A stretch of DNA of 41,774 bases. It comes from CAYMPW01 sp964558505 (lineage in GTDB: Archaea; Thermoplasmatota; Thermoplasmata; Methanomassiliicoccales; Methanomethylophilaceae). Shown here piece by piece: positions 8,604 to 17,406 of this stretch (positions are counted from its first letter, which is position 1; each line of letters begins with the position of its first letter). The notes under the pieces are model-generated. The model ran no database searches. It had not been told where the DNA came from and saw only the letters and a program-made list of their open reading frames with translations. Where the stretch lies: positions 1-41,774 of the forward strand of contig CAZLEI010000010.1 of assembly GCA_964558505.1 (NCBI GenBank), in the 5' to 3' direction. The position numbers and the translations under genes were made by a program.

Positions 8604-9447
8604 CGGCTTCCTGCTCCGGCGGGATTATCTTCTTCGCCAGGAAGGATATGGAGAGGCTGACGAGCACGCCGATCGCCAGGCCGGCGATGCCGACGCCCAG
8701 GTCCCCGATGCCGCTTATCCCGGGATATATCGTCACGACGGACCCCAATGTGAGGCCGAGGACGACCATGTACATCCCGCTGCGGTGATTGTCCAGCAGG
8801 TACCTGATGACCTTGGAGAACCCGAGGATTCCGATGAGGAGTCCGAGGCCAAGGGGGATCAGGAAGAAGAAATCCATCGTTGCGAATATCGTTATGTAGA
8901 AATTCTCGTAGAGGCCGAGCATCAGGAGCAGGGTGGAGCCGCTGATGCCGGGCATGAGCTTCGATATCGCCAGAAGGATGCCGCAGGCGAAGACGAGGAT
9001 GAGATTGATGTAATTGTGTTCGAGGTTGGTCCCGCTCCCGCCGAGGAACACCGCGGATGCCGCGACTGCGAAACCGACAGCCAGCAGTAGGACGTCTTTC
9101 AGATTGAACGATTCACGTCCCCGCACAGCTTCCGTGGTGACATCCGGCAGCTGCCCGATGATGAGGCCGATGAACAGGAACATGGCGAACAGGTACATGT
9201 TGTCCGTGAGCCAGACGATGGCGTTGGACGGGAGCCACATCCCCAGGACGATTCCGACGCCCAGGGTGACCAGGAACAGAAGGTCCTTGCGGATGGACTT
9301 CGAGAGCTTGTCCAGGTCGCGGATGAGACGGTCGTACACTCCGAAGATGACGGCCAGCGTTCCTCCGCTGACCCCGGGCACCTGGGATGCCATGCCGATG
9401 AAGAATCCGGCGATCACATTGCGCAACGAGGTCACGGCACCGCTCAT
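8596..9447 (-). CDS. DUF368 family membrane transporter (PopT-like)
   Basis: 283 residues, strongly hydrophobic, with about eight membrane segments. The family signature is plain at the N-terminus (IAGFFIGMASQVPGVSGGT, about residues 12-30), with the internal pseudo-repeat near residue 165 (KLMPGISGSTLLLMLG). Bacterial DUF368 proteins (PopT) were shown to return undecaprenyl phosphate across the membrane for envelope synthesis. In an archaeon the analogous substrate would be a dolichyl-type phosphate used for N-glycosylation or S-layer sugars (inference). The ATG at 9447 sits about 26 nt from a good TATA box and lacks a Shine-Dalgarno, so the transcript is probably leaderless. Confidence 0.88.
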   Translation of the reverse strand: MSGAVTSLRNVIAGFFIGMASQVPGVSGGTLAVIFGVYDRLIRDLDKLSKSIRKDLLFLVTLGVGIVLGMWLPSNAIVWLTDNMYLFAMFLFIGLIIGQLPDVTTEAVRGRESFNLKDVLLLAVGFAVAASAVFLGGSGTNLEHNYINLILVFACGILLAISKLMPGISGSTLLLMLGLYENFYITIFATMDFFFLIPLGLGLLIGILGFSKVIRYLLDNHRSGMYMVVLGLTLGSVVTIYPGISGIGDLGVGIAGLAIGVLVSLSISFLAKKIIPPEQEAVI

Positions 9448-9468
9448 GACGGCGCCATGCTGTCCCCG

Positions 9469-9476
9469 TATTATAA
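9469..9476 (-). promoter_or_regulatory. TATA box of the DUF368 gene
   Basis: On the minus strand this reads TTATAATA, centred 25-26 nt upstream of the ATG at 9447. Confidence 0.6.
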
Positions 9477-9623
9477 GAGTTGGTGTAGGTGTCCTGTCCG
9501 CCGTCCTCCCGGATATGATCCCGCACGCATACGTATAGTCGCATAATCCTTCGGGATCCCCTCCGTGAAACCCTCCGAAGCGCGATTTACATACTATCTA
9601 CTCGTGGACATAATGTGAAAAAC

Positions 9624-9630
9624 TTATATA
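9624..9630 (+). promoter_or_regulatory. TATA box of the thermosome gene
   Basis: TTATATA at 9624-9630, preceded by an A-rich stretch (GAAAAAC) that could be the BRE. Predicted initiation near 9653 leaves a leader of about 40 nt, and GGAG at 9681-9684 lies 9 nt before the ATG at 9694. This is one of the few genes in the window with both a leader and a ribosome site. Confidence 0.65.
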
Positions 9631-9693
9631 GAAGAACAAACTTTATCCGAATCAGAATTCCGGGAACGGAATATACTAACGGAGTGAATAAAC

Positions 9694-11325
9694 ATGGGAA
9701 TGGGCAACGCACCAGTCATCATCCTCAGGGAAGGAACGAAAAGGGACAAAGGAAAGGACGCGCAGTTCAACAACATCAGTGCGGCCAGGGCGATCTCTGA
9801 CTCAGTCAGGAGCAGCCTCGGCCCCAGGGGTATGGACAAGATGCTCGTCGACTCCATGGGCGATGTCGTCATCACCAACGACGGTGTGACGATCCTCAAG
9901 GAGATGGACGTACAGCACCCCGCGGCGAAGATGCTCGTGGAGGTCGCGAAGACACAGGACGCAGAGGTCGGGGACGGAACCACGACATCGGTCATCCTCG
10001 CAGGCGAGCTCCTCAAGAAGGCAACCGACCTGATCGACTCCAACGTCCACCCGACGATCATCGCAAGCGGGTACAGGCTTGCGAACGAGAAAGCGCAGGA
10101 GATACTCGTGAAGATCTCCAAGAAAGTCACGATCAAAGACGACAAGCTCCTGAAGCTCATCGCCGAGACCGCGATGATCAGCAAACAGGTCAACAGCTCC
10201 AAAGAGTACTTCGGCGACCTCGTCGTCGACGCGGTCAAGACCATCGTCGAGGAGAAGGACGGCAAGTACACTGCAGACCTCAAGAACATCCAGACAGTCC
10301 AGAAATCCGGCGGGTCCATGGAGGACACGACCGTAGTCAAAGGACTCATCATCGACAAGGAGCCCGTACAGGCATCCATGCCGAAATCCATCAAGGACGC
10401 GAAGATCGCCCTGATCGACTCGCCCATCGAGGTCAAGAAGACCGAGATCGACGCCAAGATCGAGATCACCGCACCCGATCAGCTCGCAGCGTTCCTCGCA
10501 GAAGAGGAGAACATGCTGAAGAAGATGGTCGCCAAGATCAAGGCCGCAGGCGCGAACGTCGTCTTCTGCCAGAAGGGGATCGACGACCTGGCGCAGCACT
10601 TCCTCGCCAAAGAGGGGATCTACGCATGCAGGCGCGTCAAGAAGTCCGACATGGAGAGGCTCGCCAAATCCACCGGCGCCAACCTGGTCGCCAAGATCGA
10701 CGAGATCGACGAATCCGATCTGGGATTCGCGGCATCCGTCGAACTGAAGAAGATCGAGGACGAGGAGATGACCTTCATCACCGGCGTCAAAGACCCCAAG
10801 ACCGTGTCTGTCCTGATCAGGGGCGGAACCAGCCACGTCACCAGCGAGATCGAGAGGTCCCTGGTGGACGCATGGTCCGTCGTCAGGGTAGCGATCGAGG
10901 ACGGCATGATGGTCACCGGCGGCGGATCCACAGCGATGGAGATCGCCATGGGCCTCAGGGACTACGCGGCATCCGTCGGCGGCAGGGCGCAGATCGCCAT
11001 CGAGGCATACGCCTCGGCAATGGAGGTCATCCCCACCACGCTCGCGGAGAACGCTGGACTCGACCCCATCGATGTCGTCATCGAGATGAGGAAGCAGCAC
11101 AAAGAGGGCAAGGTATACGCAGGCCTGAACCCCTTCTCCGGCAAGGTGGAGGACATGTTCAAACTGAACGTCATCGAGCCCTACAGGATCGGCAAACAGG
11201 CGATCAACTCCGCCACCGATGCAGCCGTCATGATCCTCAGGATCGACGACGTCATCGCGGCACGCGGCACCCCCATGCCCCAGATGCCCCCGGGAGGACC
11301 CGGCGGAATGGGAATGGACGACTGA
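9694..11325 (+). CDS. Thermosome subunit (group II chaperonin)
   Basis: 543 residues, the standard thermosome size. It forms double-ring ATP-driven folding chambers in the cytoplasm. Hallmarks include the N-terminal nucleotide-binding motif SSLGPRGMDKMLVDS near residue 45, NDGVTILKEM near 65, the GDGTTTSV motif near 95, and the acidic, Gly/Met-rich tail ending GGMGMDD. The start at 9694 is supported by GGAG 9 nt upstream. The gene is followed by a GC-rich hairpin and then grpE-dnaK-dnaJ, so both folding systems sit together and are likely co-regulated by heat, though no specific heat-shock operator could be identified. Confidence 0.97.
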   Translation: MGMGNAPVIILREGTKRDKGKDAQFNNISAARAISDSVRSSLGPRGMDKMLVDSMGDVVITNDGVTILKEMDVQHPAAKMLVEVAKTQDAEVGDGTTTSVILAGELLKKATDLIDSNVHPTIIASGYRLANEKAQEILVKISKKVTIKDDKLLKLIAETAMISKQVNSSKEYFGDLVVDAVKTIVEEKDGKYTADLKNIQTVQKSGGSMEDTTVVKGLIIDKEPVQASMPKSIKDAKIALIDSPIEVKKTEIDAKIEITAPDQLAAFLAEEENMLKKMVAKIKAAGANVVFCQKGIDDLAQHFLAKEGIYACRRVKKSDMERLAKSTGANLVAKIDEIDESDLGFAASVELKKIEDEEMTFITGVKDPKTVSVLIRGGTSHVTSEIERSLVDAWSVVRVAIEDGMMVTGGGSTAMEIAMGLRDYAASVGGRAQIAIEAYASAMEVIPTTLAENAGLDPIDVVIEMRKQHKEGKVYAGLNPFSGKVEDMFKLNVIEPYRIGKQAINSATDAAVMILRIDDVIAARGTPMPQMPPGGPGGMGMDD

Positions 11326-11345
11326 TCCTCAAACACCAATCAAAC

Positions 11346-11363
11346 GGGGGGCCAAGGCCCCCC
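11346..11363 (+). terminator. GC-only hairpin after the thermosome gene
   Basis: GGGGGGCC-AA-GGCCCCCC is a perfect inverted repeat 20 nt after the thermosome stop codon, with no proper T-run after it (TTCAACACTT). It may be an attenuating or mRNA-end-stabilising structure separating the thermosome from grpE rather than a full terminator. Confidence 0.5.
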
Positions 11364-11369
11364 TTCAAC

Positions 11370-11377
11370 ACTTATCC
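11370..11377 (+). promoter_or_regulatory. Possible TATA box of grpE
   Basis: ACTTATCC is centred about 26 nt upstream of the grpE ATG at 11400. The match to a TATA consensus is modest, but the spacing equals that of other genes here and no clear ribosome site precedes grpE. Confidence 0.4.
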
Positions 11378-11399
11378 AGGACCTAATGAGCGTGACCGT

Positions 11400-11924
11400 A
11401 TGACTGCAAAGTCTGAAAAGAAGGAAGAGAAGAAGAAGGCGGCGAACGAGGAGCTTGCCAAGATGCAGGAGGACCTCGACAAGGCCAACGCCGATGCCGG
11501 GAAATACCTCGACATGGCCCGCAGGCTGCAGGCCGACTTCGACAACTTCAGGAAAAGGACGCAGCGCGAGAACGAGGAGTTCAGGAAGTTCGCGTCCGAG
11601 GACGTCGTGAAGGACATGCTCGGGATCGTGGACGACCTGGACCGCGCCCTGAACAGCGCAACCGAGGAGAACGACCTCGTGAAAGGCGTCAGGAGCATCA
11701 GGCAGAACATGATCAAGGCCCTGGAGGCCAAAGGACTGAAGGAGATACCCGCGGACGGCAAGTTCGATCCCGAGTACCACGAGGCTCTGTGCGCCGTGGA
11801 CGGGGACGAGGACGGCAATATCGCCGAGGTGTTCCAGAAAGGATACACACTCAACGGGCGCGTCGTGAGGTTCGCCAAGGTCAAAGTGACAAAGAAAACG
11901 GAAGATAAAACAGAAGGTGAGTAG
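11400..11924 (+). CDS. grpE: GrpE nucleotide exchange factor
   Basis: 174 residues. GrpE releases ADP from DnaK. The N-terminal third is a highly charged Lys/Glu coiled coil including MARRLQADFDNFRKRTQREN, the family's long dimer helix; the C-terminal beta domain has the typical FDPEYHEAL and VFQKGYTLNGRVVRFAKV segments. The frame is open far upstream through the thermosome gene, but the real start is ATG 11400 (MTAKSEKK), because everything upstream is thermosome sequence in the wrong frame. dnaK follows after 2 nt. GrpE, DnaK and DnaJ in archaea are generally held to come from bacteria by lateral transfer. Confidence 0.95.
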   Translation: MTAKSEKKEEKKKAANEELAKMQEDLDKANADAGKYLDMARRLQADFDNFRKRTQRENEEFRKFASEDVVKDMLGIVDDLDRALNSATEENDLVKGVRSIRQNMIKALEAKGLKEIPADGKFDPEYHEALCAVDGDEDGNIAEVFQKGYTLNGRVVRFAKVKVTKKTEDKTEGE

Positions 11925-11926
11925 AC

Positions 11927-13798
11927 ATGTCAAGAATAATTGGAATCGATTTGGGTACAAGCAACTCTGCCGCCTCTATCATGGAAGGCGGCAGGCCGAC
12001 GATGATCCCCTCAGCGGAAGGGACGAGCGCCGGCGGGAAATCCTTCCCGTCGTACGTAGCATTCACAAAGGACGGTCAGCTCCTTGTCGGAGAACCTGCC
12101 CGCAGGCAGGCCGTGACGAACCCTGACGGAACGATCAAGAACGTGAAGAGGAAGATGGGCAGCGACGAGAAGGTCACCGCCCAGGGGAAGGAGTACACCC
12201 CCCAGCAGATCTCCGCGTTCATACTGCAGAAGATCAAGAGGGACAGCGAGGCATACCTCGGGGAGACCATCGACAAAGCGGTCATCACCGTGCCCGCCTA
12301 CTTCAACGACAACCAGAGGCAGGCCACCAAGGACGCCGGCGCCATCGCCGGACTGGATGTGGTGCGCATCATCAACGAGCCCACGGCCGCAGCTCTGGCA
12401 TACGGATTGGACAAAGGGAACACCGAGCAGAGGATCATGGTGTTCGACCTCGGCGGAGGAACGCTGGATGTCACCATCATGGACTTCAGCGACGGGGTCT
12501 TCGAGGTGCTCTCCACCTCCGGTGACACCAAGCTCGGCGGGTCCGACATGGACGAGGCGGTCACAAGCTATGTGATCAAGCAGTTCCAGAACGAGACGGG
12601 CGTGGACCTCTCGAAGGACAACATGGCCTTCTGGAGGGTCCGCGAGGCGTGCGAGAAGGCGAAGATAGAGCTTTCCACGACCATGCAGACCGAGGTCAAC
12701 CTGCCCTTCATCACGTCGGATGCCAGTGGCCCCAAGCACCTGATCCAGACCCTGACCCGCGCAAAGCTGGAGGAGCTCGTCGAGCCGATCGTCAAGAGGT
12801 GCAAGCAGTCCATCACCCAGGCGATGAGCGATGCGAACCTCAAGAGCGACAACATCGACAAGATCATCATGGTCGGCGGCCCGACGAGGATGCCCATCGT
12901 GCAGAACTTCGTCGAGAGCGTCGTCGGATCCAAGATCCAGCGCGGCATCGACCCGATGGAGTGCGTCTCCATGGGAGCGTCGATCCAGGGAGCGGTCCTG
13001 GCCGGAGAGGTCAAGGACGTGCTCTTGCTGGACGTCACCCCGCTGTCCCTGGGCATCGAGACCCTGGGCGGCATCGCAACGAAGCTGATCGACAGGAACA
13101 CGACCATACCCACCAAGAAGAGCCAGGTGTTCTCCACAGCGGCAGACAACCAGCCCAGTGTGGAGATCAACGTGGTCCAGGGAGAGAGGGAGATGGCCGC
13201 AGACAACACGAGCCTCGGCAAGTTCACCCTCGACGGCATACCCCCGGCACGCCGCGGCGTCCCTCAGATCGAGGTCACCTTCGACATCGATGCCAACGGA
13301 ATAATCAACGTGTCCGCCAAGGACAAGGGGACCGGGAAGGAGCAGAAGATCACCATCGCCTCCTCCAACAAGCTCAGCAAGGACGAGATCGACAACATGG
13401 TCAAGCAGGCCGAGCAGTTCGCCGACGCGGACAAGAAGAAGCGCGAGGAGATCGAGGTCAAGAACCAGGTGGAGACCACAATCCACACGGTCCGCGAGTC
13501 CCTCAACGAGCTCGGGGACAAGGTCTCCAACGAGGAGAGGACCTCCGTCGAGGCCGCGATCTCGGACCTGGAGAAGGCCCGCGACAGCGGCGACGTCGAG
13601 AGCATGAAGAAGAAGATGGACGACCTCTACAAGGCCATGGCCCCCATCTCGGAGAAAGTGTACAAGGAGGCCCAGCAGGCCGCCGGATCCCAGCAGTCCG
13701 CAGGTCCCCAGGAGGGGGCACAGCAGAAGGCGCAGGAGTCCGCGGGCAAGGGCGCCGACTACGTGGACGCCGACTACAAGATCGTGGATGACGAGTGA
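11927..13798 (+). CDS. dnaK: Chaperone protein DnaK (Hsp70)
   Basis: 623 residues, normal for the family. ATP-driven chaperone that binds exposed hydrophobic segments. The N-terminal actin-like ATPase begins IIGIDLGTSNSAA and carries the phosphate-2 motif DLGGGTLDVT near residue 180 and the adenosine motif near 320. The substrate-binding domain includes the linker DVLLLDVTPLSLGIETLGG near 365, then the helical lid, a Gln/Ala-rich stretch and the acidic tail DADYKIVDDE. AAGGTGA at 11914-11920 is the ribosome site. It sits 2 nt after grpE and 2 nt before dnaJ. Confidence 0.97.
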   Translation: MSRIIGIDLGTSNSAASIMEGGRPTMIPSAEGTSAGGKSFPSYVAFTKDGQLLVGEPARRQAVTNPDGTIKNVKRKMGSDEKVTAQGKEYTPQQISAFILQKIKRDSEAYLGETIDKAVITVPAYFNDNQRQATKDAGAIAGLDVVRIINEPTAAALAYGLDKGNTEQRIMVFDLGGGTLDVTIMDFSDGVFEVLSTSGDTKLGGSDMDEAVTSYVIKQFQNETGVDLSKDNMAFWRVREACEKAKIELSTTMQTEVNLPFITSDASGPKHLIQTLTRAKLEELVEPIVKRCKQSITQAMSDANLKSDNIDKIIMVGGPTRMPIVQNFVESVVGSKIQRGIDPMECVSMGASIQGAVLAGEVKDVLLLDVTPLSLGIETLGGIATKLIDRNTTIPTKKSQVFSTAADNQPSVEINVVQGEREMAADNTSLGKFTLDGIPPARRGVPQIEVTFDIDANGIINVSAKDKGTGKEQKITIASSNKLSKDEIDNMVKQAEQFADADKKKREEIEVKNQVETTIHTVRESLNELGDKVSNEERTSVEAAISDLEKARDSGDVESMKKKMDDLYKAMAPISEKVYKEAQQAAGSQQSAGPQEGAQQKAQESAGKGADYVDADYKIVDDE

Positions 13799-13800
13799 CC

Positions 13801-14940
13801 ATGCCGACGGACTACTACGAGGTGCTGGGCGTCACCAAGGACGCCACACCCGATGAGATAAAGCGGGCGTACCGCTCGCTGGCGAAGAAATACCACCCCG
13901 ACGTGACTACGGAGGACAAGGACGCGGCCGAGGCCAAGTTCAAGGAGGTCTCCGAGGCATACGAGGTGCTGTCGGATGCCGAGAAGAGGAAGACCTACGA
14001 CCAGTACGGATTCGCCGGCGTGAACCAGCAGTTCAGCGGCGGCGGGTTCTCCTGGGACGACTTCACCCACTACGACGACATCAGCGACATCTTCGGGGAT
14101 CTCTTCGGGGGCATGTTCGGCGGCGGGCGCAGGTCGTCCCGCTCGCAGAGCTCAGCACGCTCGGGGGAGTCCCTCAGGTATGATGTCGAGATATCGCTCA
14201 AGGACGTGCTGGACGGCAAGGACATCGAGGTGTCCGTGCCGCACACCGTCAACTGTTCCAGCTGCCATGGGACGGGCGGGAAGGGCGGCAACGTCCACAC
14301 CTGCTCGAAATGCGGTGGCGAGGGCAGGGTACAGATGGTCAGGAACACGCCCTTCGGGCAGATGATGTCCGTCGGGGAGTGCCCGTCATGCCACGGGTCC
14401 GGGAAGTCCTTCGACGAGAAGTGCCCGGACTGCCGCGGCAGCGGAAGGCAGCAGAAGACGACCAAGGTCTCCGTCAAGATCCCCAAGGGGATCGAGGACG
14501 GCTCCAACCTCAGGGTCCCGGGAGCGGGCGACGCCGGATACAACGGCGGAGCGGCCGGGGACCTGTACGTCGTGGTCCACGTGAAGCCGGACAAGCTCTT
14601 CGAGCGCGACGGCATGAACCTGTGGACCGGAGTGACGACCACGTACCCGAGGCTGGTCCTCGGAGGCGAGGCGGAGGTCAAGACCCTGGACGGGGAGACC
14701 GCTCAGCTGAGGATACCCGCGGGGACGCAGGTGGGCGCGGTGCTGAGGATCCAGGGCAAAGGCCTGACCAAGCTGAACTCCAGCATCCGCGGGGACCTGT
14801 TCGTCAGGGTCCGCATCGATGTGCCTTCGAAGGTGTCCGAGGTGGAGAAGGAGTACCTCAAGAAGCTGGACGAGAACGCCGGCAAGAGGACGTCCACCAC
14901 CAAGGCATCGTCCAAGATCAAGAAGAAGTTCGGGATCTGA
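13801..14940 (+). CDS. dnaJ: Chaperone protein DnaJ (Hsp40, type I)
   Basis: 379 residues with the complete type I layout: J domain (about 3-70, with the essential HPD in KKYHPDVTT), a Gly/Phe-rich linker, the four-repeat zinc domain (CSSCHGTG, CSKCGGEG, CPSCHGSG, CPDCRGSG, about residues 142-210), and two beta-sandwich substrate domains. It delivers clients to DnaK and stimulates its ATPase. I chose ATG 13801, 2 nt after the dnaK stop; an in-frame GTG at 13795 inside dnaK would add two residues and is less likely. A long hairpin follows 11 nt after the stop. Confidence 0.96.
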   Translation: MPTDYYEVLGVTKDATPDEIKRAYRSLAKKYHPDVTTEDKDAAEAKFKEVSEAYEVLSDAEKRKTYDQYGFAGVNQQFSGGGFSWDDFTHYDDISDIFGDLFGGMFGGGRRSSRSQSSARSGESLRYDVEISLKDVLDGKDIEVSVPHTVNCSSCHGTGGKGGNVHTCSKCGGEGRVQMVRNTPFGQMMSVGECPSCHGSGKSFDEKCPDCRGSGRQQKTTKVSVKIPKGIEDGSNLRVPGAGDAGYNGGAAGDLYVVVHVKPDKLFERDGMNLWTGVTTTYPRLVLGGEAEVKTLDGETAQLRIPAGTQVGAVLRIQGKGLTKLNSSIRGDLFVRVRIDVPSKVSEVEKEYLKKLDENAGKRTSTTKASSKIKKKFGI

Positions 14941-14951
14941 AACCATTCAAC

Positions 14952-14989
14952 GGACCGTGCGCCCCTCGATCGCGAAGGGTGCGCGGTCC
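14952..14989 (+). terminator. Long hairpin after dnaJ
   Basis: GGACCGTGCGCCC (14952-14964) pairs with GGGTGCGCGGTCC (14977-14989) as a 13-bp stem with two G-U wobbles and a 12-nt loop. The G-U pairs favour the RNA form on this strand. A pyrimidine-rich stretch but no T-run follows. Probable end of the chaperone transcript. Confidence 0.55.
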
Positions 14990-15066
14990 CATCTATTCTC
15001 CACGGTTCCATGATGCACGCGGTCCGGGCATCAAGCGGACTGGACCTCTTTTATTTGGGCTTTCCA

Positions 15067-15074
15067 TTAATATA
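15067..15074 (+). promoter_or_regulatory. TATA box of the SPFH-protein gene
   Basis: TTAATATA, about 45 nt upstream of the ATG at 15115. It predicts a leader of about 18-20 nt that contains the ribosome site GAGGT at 15104-15108, six nt before the start. Confidence 0.55.
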
Positions 15075-15114
15075 CAGTTAATGCGATGTTAGGATTCAAA
15101 CAAGAGGTATACCG

Positions 15115-16548
15115 ATGATTATCACTGGTGGAAGGTCTGACATTATTGTCCAATGGTTCTCGTCTGATTATGTGAGATCTCACAAGGAGGCTTTCAGGCG
15201 GATCACTGTGAATCCCGGAGAGGTCCTGATGACCCTCCGCAAAGGAAAGGTCGAGGAGATCGTCACCGAGACTCAGATGAGCATATCCGGGGGTCTGGTG
15301 GAGAAGATCGTCAACGCCTTCAAGGGCGGCGACGACGGGATGCAGCTGGTCATGGTGGACGTGCGCCCCAAGCAGCTGTCGCTGCCGTTCCTCTGCTATT
15401 CCAAGGACAGGGCGAAGATCAAGGGCGCGGTCAACATGGTGATCCGTTTCTCCGCACCGGATGTGATGAGGGCGATGAACCTTCTGACCGAGCCCCTCCT
15501 GACCAACGCCAAATGGCCTGCGGAGGATGTGGGGAAGATCAAAGAGGTCACGTTGGAGGACCTGACCGACATCATCGGCCACGGGACCAATGTGGACATC
15601 GACTGCCATGTGGTCTCCAGGTACGATTCATCCGAGATCGGCGATAACAGGATCAAGGTGTCCGAAGAGGTCACCCGCATAGTCAACAACATGACCCCCC
15701 ATTGGTCCAACTACGGCATACGCGTGGAGCACATACAGACCGAGGTCTCCGAGAATCAGTACGAGGACGTCATGCGCGAGGCGGCGCTGATGAAGAAGAA
15801 GCACCTCCTCGACGACATAAAGTACAGCGATGACGCCAAGCAGCTGGACCTCAAGAAGAACCTGGAGAAACTGGTCATCCAGAACGGCGGGGAGCTCGAG
15901 GTCGCCAAGGTCGTGGCGGATTACGATACCGCCAAGGCCACGATGGCCGGCAACATCGAGCTGGAGGACATGGAGCGCAACGCCAAGATGAAGGCAGAGT
16001 CCGAACTCCTCGCTCATGATATAGACAAGGGCATAACCGAGGCGGAAGGCAAGAAGAGGATCCGTCAGCTGGAGATCGAGATCGCCAAGTCCGACGACGA
16101 CTATTCCGTTGAAGCGCTCGTGAAGAAGGCGGCCGCCGAGGCGGAGGCTTACAAGAAGACCAAGGATGCCGAGGTCTACGGCATGGACAAAGAGCAGGAC
16201 GTGAAACTGAAGGCCCTCAACGAGATGGCATCCATCGACATGAAGCTCGGCGCGGCAGAGGCCCAGAACGAGATCAGCAAGAGGGAGGCGGAGGCCCGGC
16301 TCGAGGAGACGCGCAAGACCATCGAGTACCAGATATCGATAGCGGCCAAGGACGCGTACACAGAAGGCTACAAGGAAGGATTCGAGACCGCACAGCGCAG
16401 CGCACTGCAGTTCAACGAGTCCCAGGCAAGGAATCTGGCGGCAGCCAACAACGCGAGCTATGTGAGCATGGCATCGGGATGCCCCAAGTGCAACGACAGC
16501 ATCCGTGCCGGCATGACGTTCTGCAGCGGGTGCGGGAAGCGCCTTTGA
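15115..16548 (+). CDS. SPFH-domain protein with coiled coil and C-terminal zinc ribbon
   Basis: 477 residues. Residues of about 20-250 look like an SPFH/band-7 fold (stomatin-prohibitin-flotillin type) of the virion-core-like subgroup: a beta-rich start, then VNMVIRFSAPDVMRAMNLL and VDIDCHVVSRYDSSEIGDNRIKVSEEV. Residues of about 255-430 are a long Ala/Glu/Lys coiled coil, and the end carries a zinc ribbon, CPKCNDSI...CSGCGKRL, at about 458-477. SPFH proteins assemble into membrane-associated rings and often partner with proteases or AAA machines. There is no obvious N-terminal membrane helix, so attachment may be peripheral. The next gene follows 12 nt later with its own ribosome site. Function in this cluster is inferred only. 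Confidence 0.8.
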   Translation: MIITGGRSDIIVQWFSSDYVRSHKEAFRRITVNPGEVLMTLRKGKVEEIVTETQMSISGGLVEKIVNAFKGGDDGMQLVMVDVRPKQLSLPFLCYSKDRAKIKGAVNMVIRFSAPDVMRAMNLLTEPLLTNAKWPAEDVGKIKEVTLEDLTDIIGHGTNVDIDCHVVSRYDSSEIGDNRIKVSEEVTRIVNNMTPHWSNYGIRVEHIQTEVSENQYEDVMREAALMKKKHLLDDIKYSDDAKQLDLKKNLEKLVIQNGGELEVAKVVADYDTAKATMAGNIELEDMERNAKMKAESELLAHDIDKGITEAEGKKRIRQLEIEIAKSDDDYSVEALVKKAAAEAEAYKKTKDAEVYGMDKEQDVKLKALNEMASIDMKLGAAEAQNEISKREAEARLEETRKTIEYQISIAAKDAYTEGYKEGFETAQRSALQFNESQARNLAAANNASYVSMASGCPKCNDSIRAGMTFCSGCGKRL

Positions 16549-16560
16549 GGAGGATCCATC

Positions 16561-17286
16561 ATGGGAAGTGCAGAGAGAGCAGAGAGGAGAGCGGCGAAGG
16601 AGAAGATGTACAGCGACGAGGTCCAGGACCTCCTGTCCAAGACCGCCCAGGTCATGGGAGAGAACAAATCACTGTATGTGAAGCCGAAAAGACTGTTGGA
16701 GATAGGCAAGAACCGTGCGCTGTCCAAACCGAAACGCGCACTCAGGCCGCTCAGGAAGGCATACGCCTTGGCCTACAAAGAATCGTCAATAGCGTCGACC
16801 TACGGGGATTCCATATACATGCTCACCAAGGATGCGAGCTCCCCCGAAGGGAAGAACCTCGAGAAGCTTGTGACCAAGTACAAGAACTCTCTGGGAAAGG
16901 GGAACCTCAGGGTTGCAGGGCGCGTCGCCGCCGAGGTTTCCAGGCTGGCCGCGTTGACCGAATACGATCAGATTGCCGACATGACCCTTTCGCCGTCGGT
17001 GCTGAAAGAAGGGGACAATGCCTGCGTACTGACGATATCCAGCAAACTGGAGAAGATGGTGACGATCAACTGCATAGAATATTCGTGCAAAGGCGCGGAC
17101 GTAAGGGCGGAGACAGTGATGTCGAGGCCGCTGCCGGCGAAGTCCCAGCAGACCTACGATCTGACGATAGTCCCCACTGTGTCCGCCGAAGCCTCGGTCA
17201 GGGTCATCATGAGGTACACCGTGGATGCGCACTCCGAAAGGATGCAGAAGACAGTGTTCAACGTCAAGATAGACAGCTCCGGATGA
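16561..17286 (+). CDS. Hypothetical protein with Ig-like C-terminal domain
   Basis: 241 residues; no named family recognised. The first half is basic and helical (residues 1-120, rich in Arg, Lys and Ala), including a stretch that reads like a helical-repeat (TPR-type) segment around 55-85. The second half (about 140-240) alternates hydrophobic strands in the manner of an Ig/CARDB beta sandwich, similar in style to residues of about 790-900 in the kinase encoded next. GAGGAGG at 16547-16553 is a strong ribosome site, overlapping the stop of the SPFH gene, so the two are co-transcribed. A terminator hairpin follows 21 nt after the stop. Confidence 0.75.
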   Translation: MGSAERAERRAAKEKMYSDEVQDLLSKTAQVMGENKSLYVKPKRLLEIGKNRALSKPKRALRPLRKAYALAYKESSIASTYGDSIYMLTKDASSPEGKNLEKLVTKYKNSLGKGNLRVAGRVAAEVSRLAALTEYDQIADMTLSPSVLKEGDNACVLTISSKLEKMVTINCIEYSCKGADVRAETVMSRPLPAKSQQTYDLTIVPTVSAEASVRVIMRYTVDAHSERMQKTVFNVKIDSSG

Positions 17287-17307
17287 CACTGCCTCGCCGA
17301 CAGTCGT

Positions 17308-17338
17308 CCGACAGCGGAGCTTGCCGTTCCGCTGTCGG
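17308..17338 (+). terminator. 11-bp hairpin after the SPFH operon
   Basis: CCGACAGCGGA at 17308-17318 and TCCGCTGTCGG at 17328-17338 form a perfect 11-bp stem with a 9-nt loop. No immediate T-run follows; CTTTTATTATTT begins 16 nt downstream. It separates the SPFH operon from the kinase promoter. Confidence 0.6.
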
Positions 17339-17377
17339 CAATCCCGGGGCGAATCTTTTATTATTTGCCATATCTCA

Positions 17378-17385
17378 TTTATAAT
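17378..17385 (+). promoter_or_regulatory. TATA box of the kinase gene
   Basis: TTTATAAT centred about 26 nt upstream of the ATG at 17407. It supports a leaderless start there rather than the upstream in-frame TTG at 17365, which would lie before the transcription start. Confidence 0.6.
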
Positions 17386-17406
17386 AGCCAAAGCGATGCC
17401 GCATAC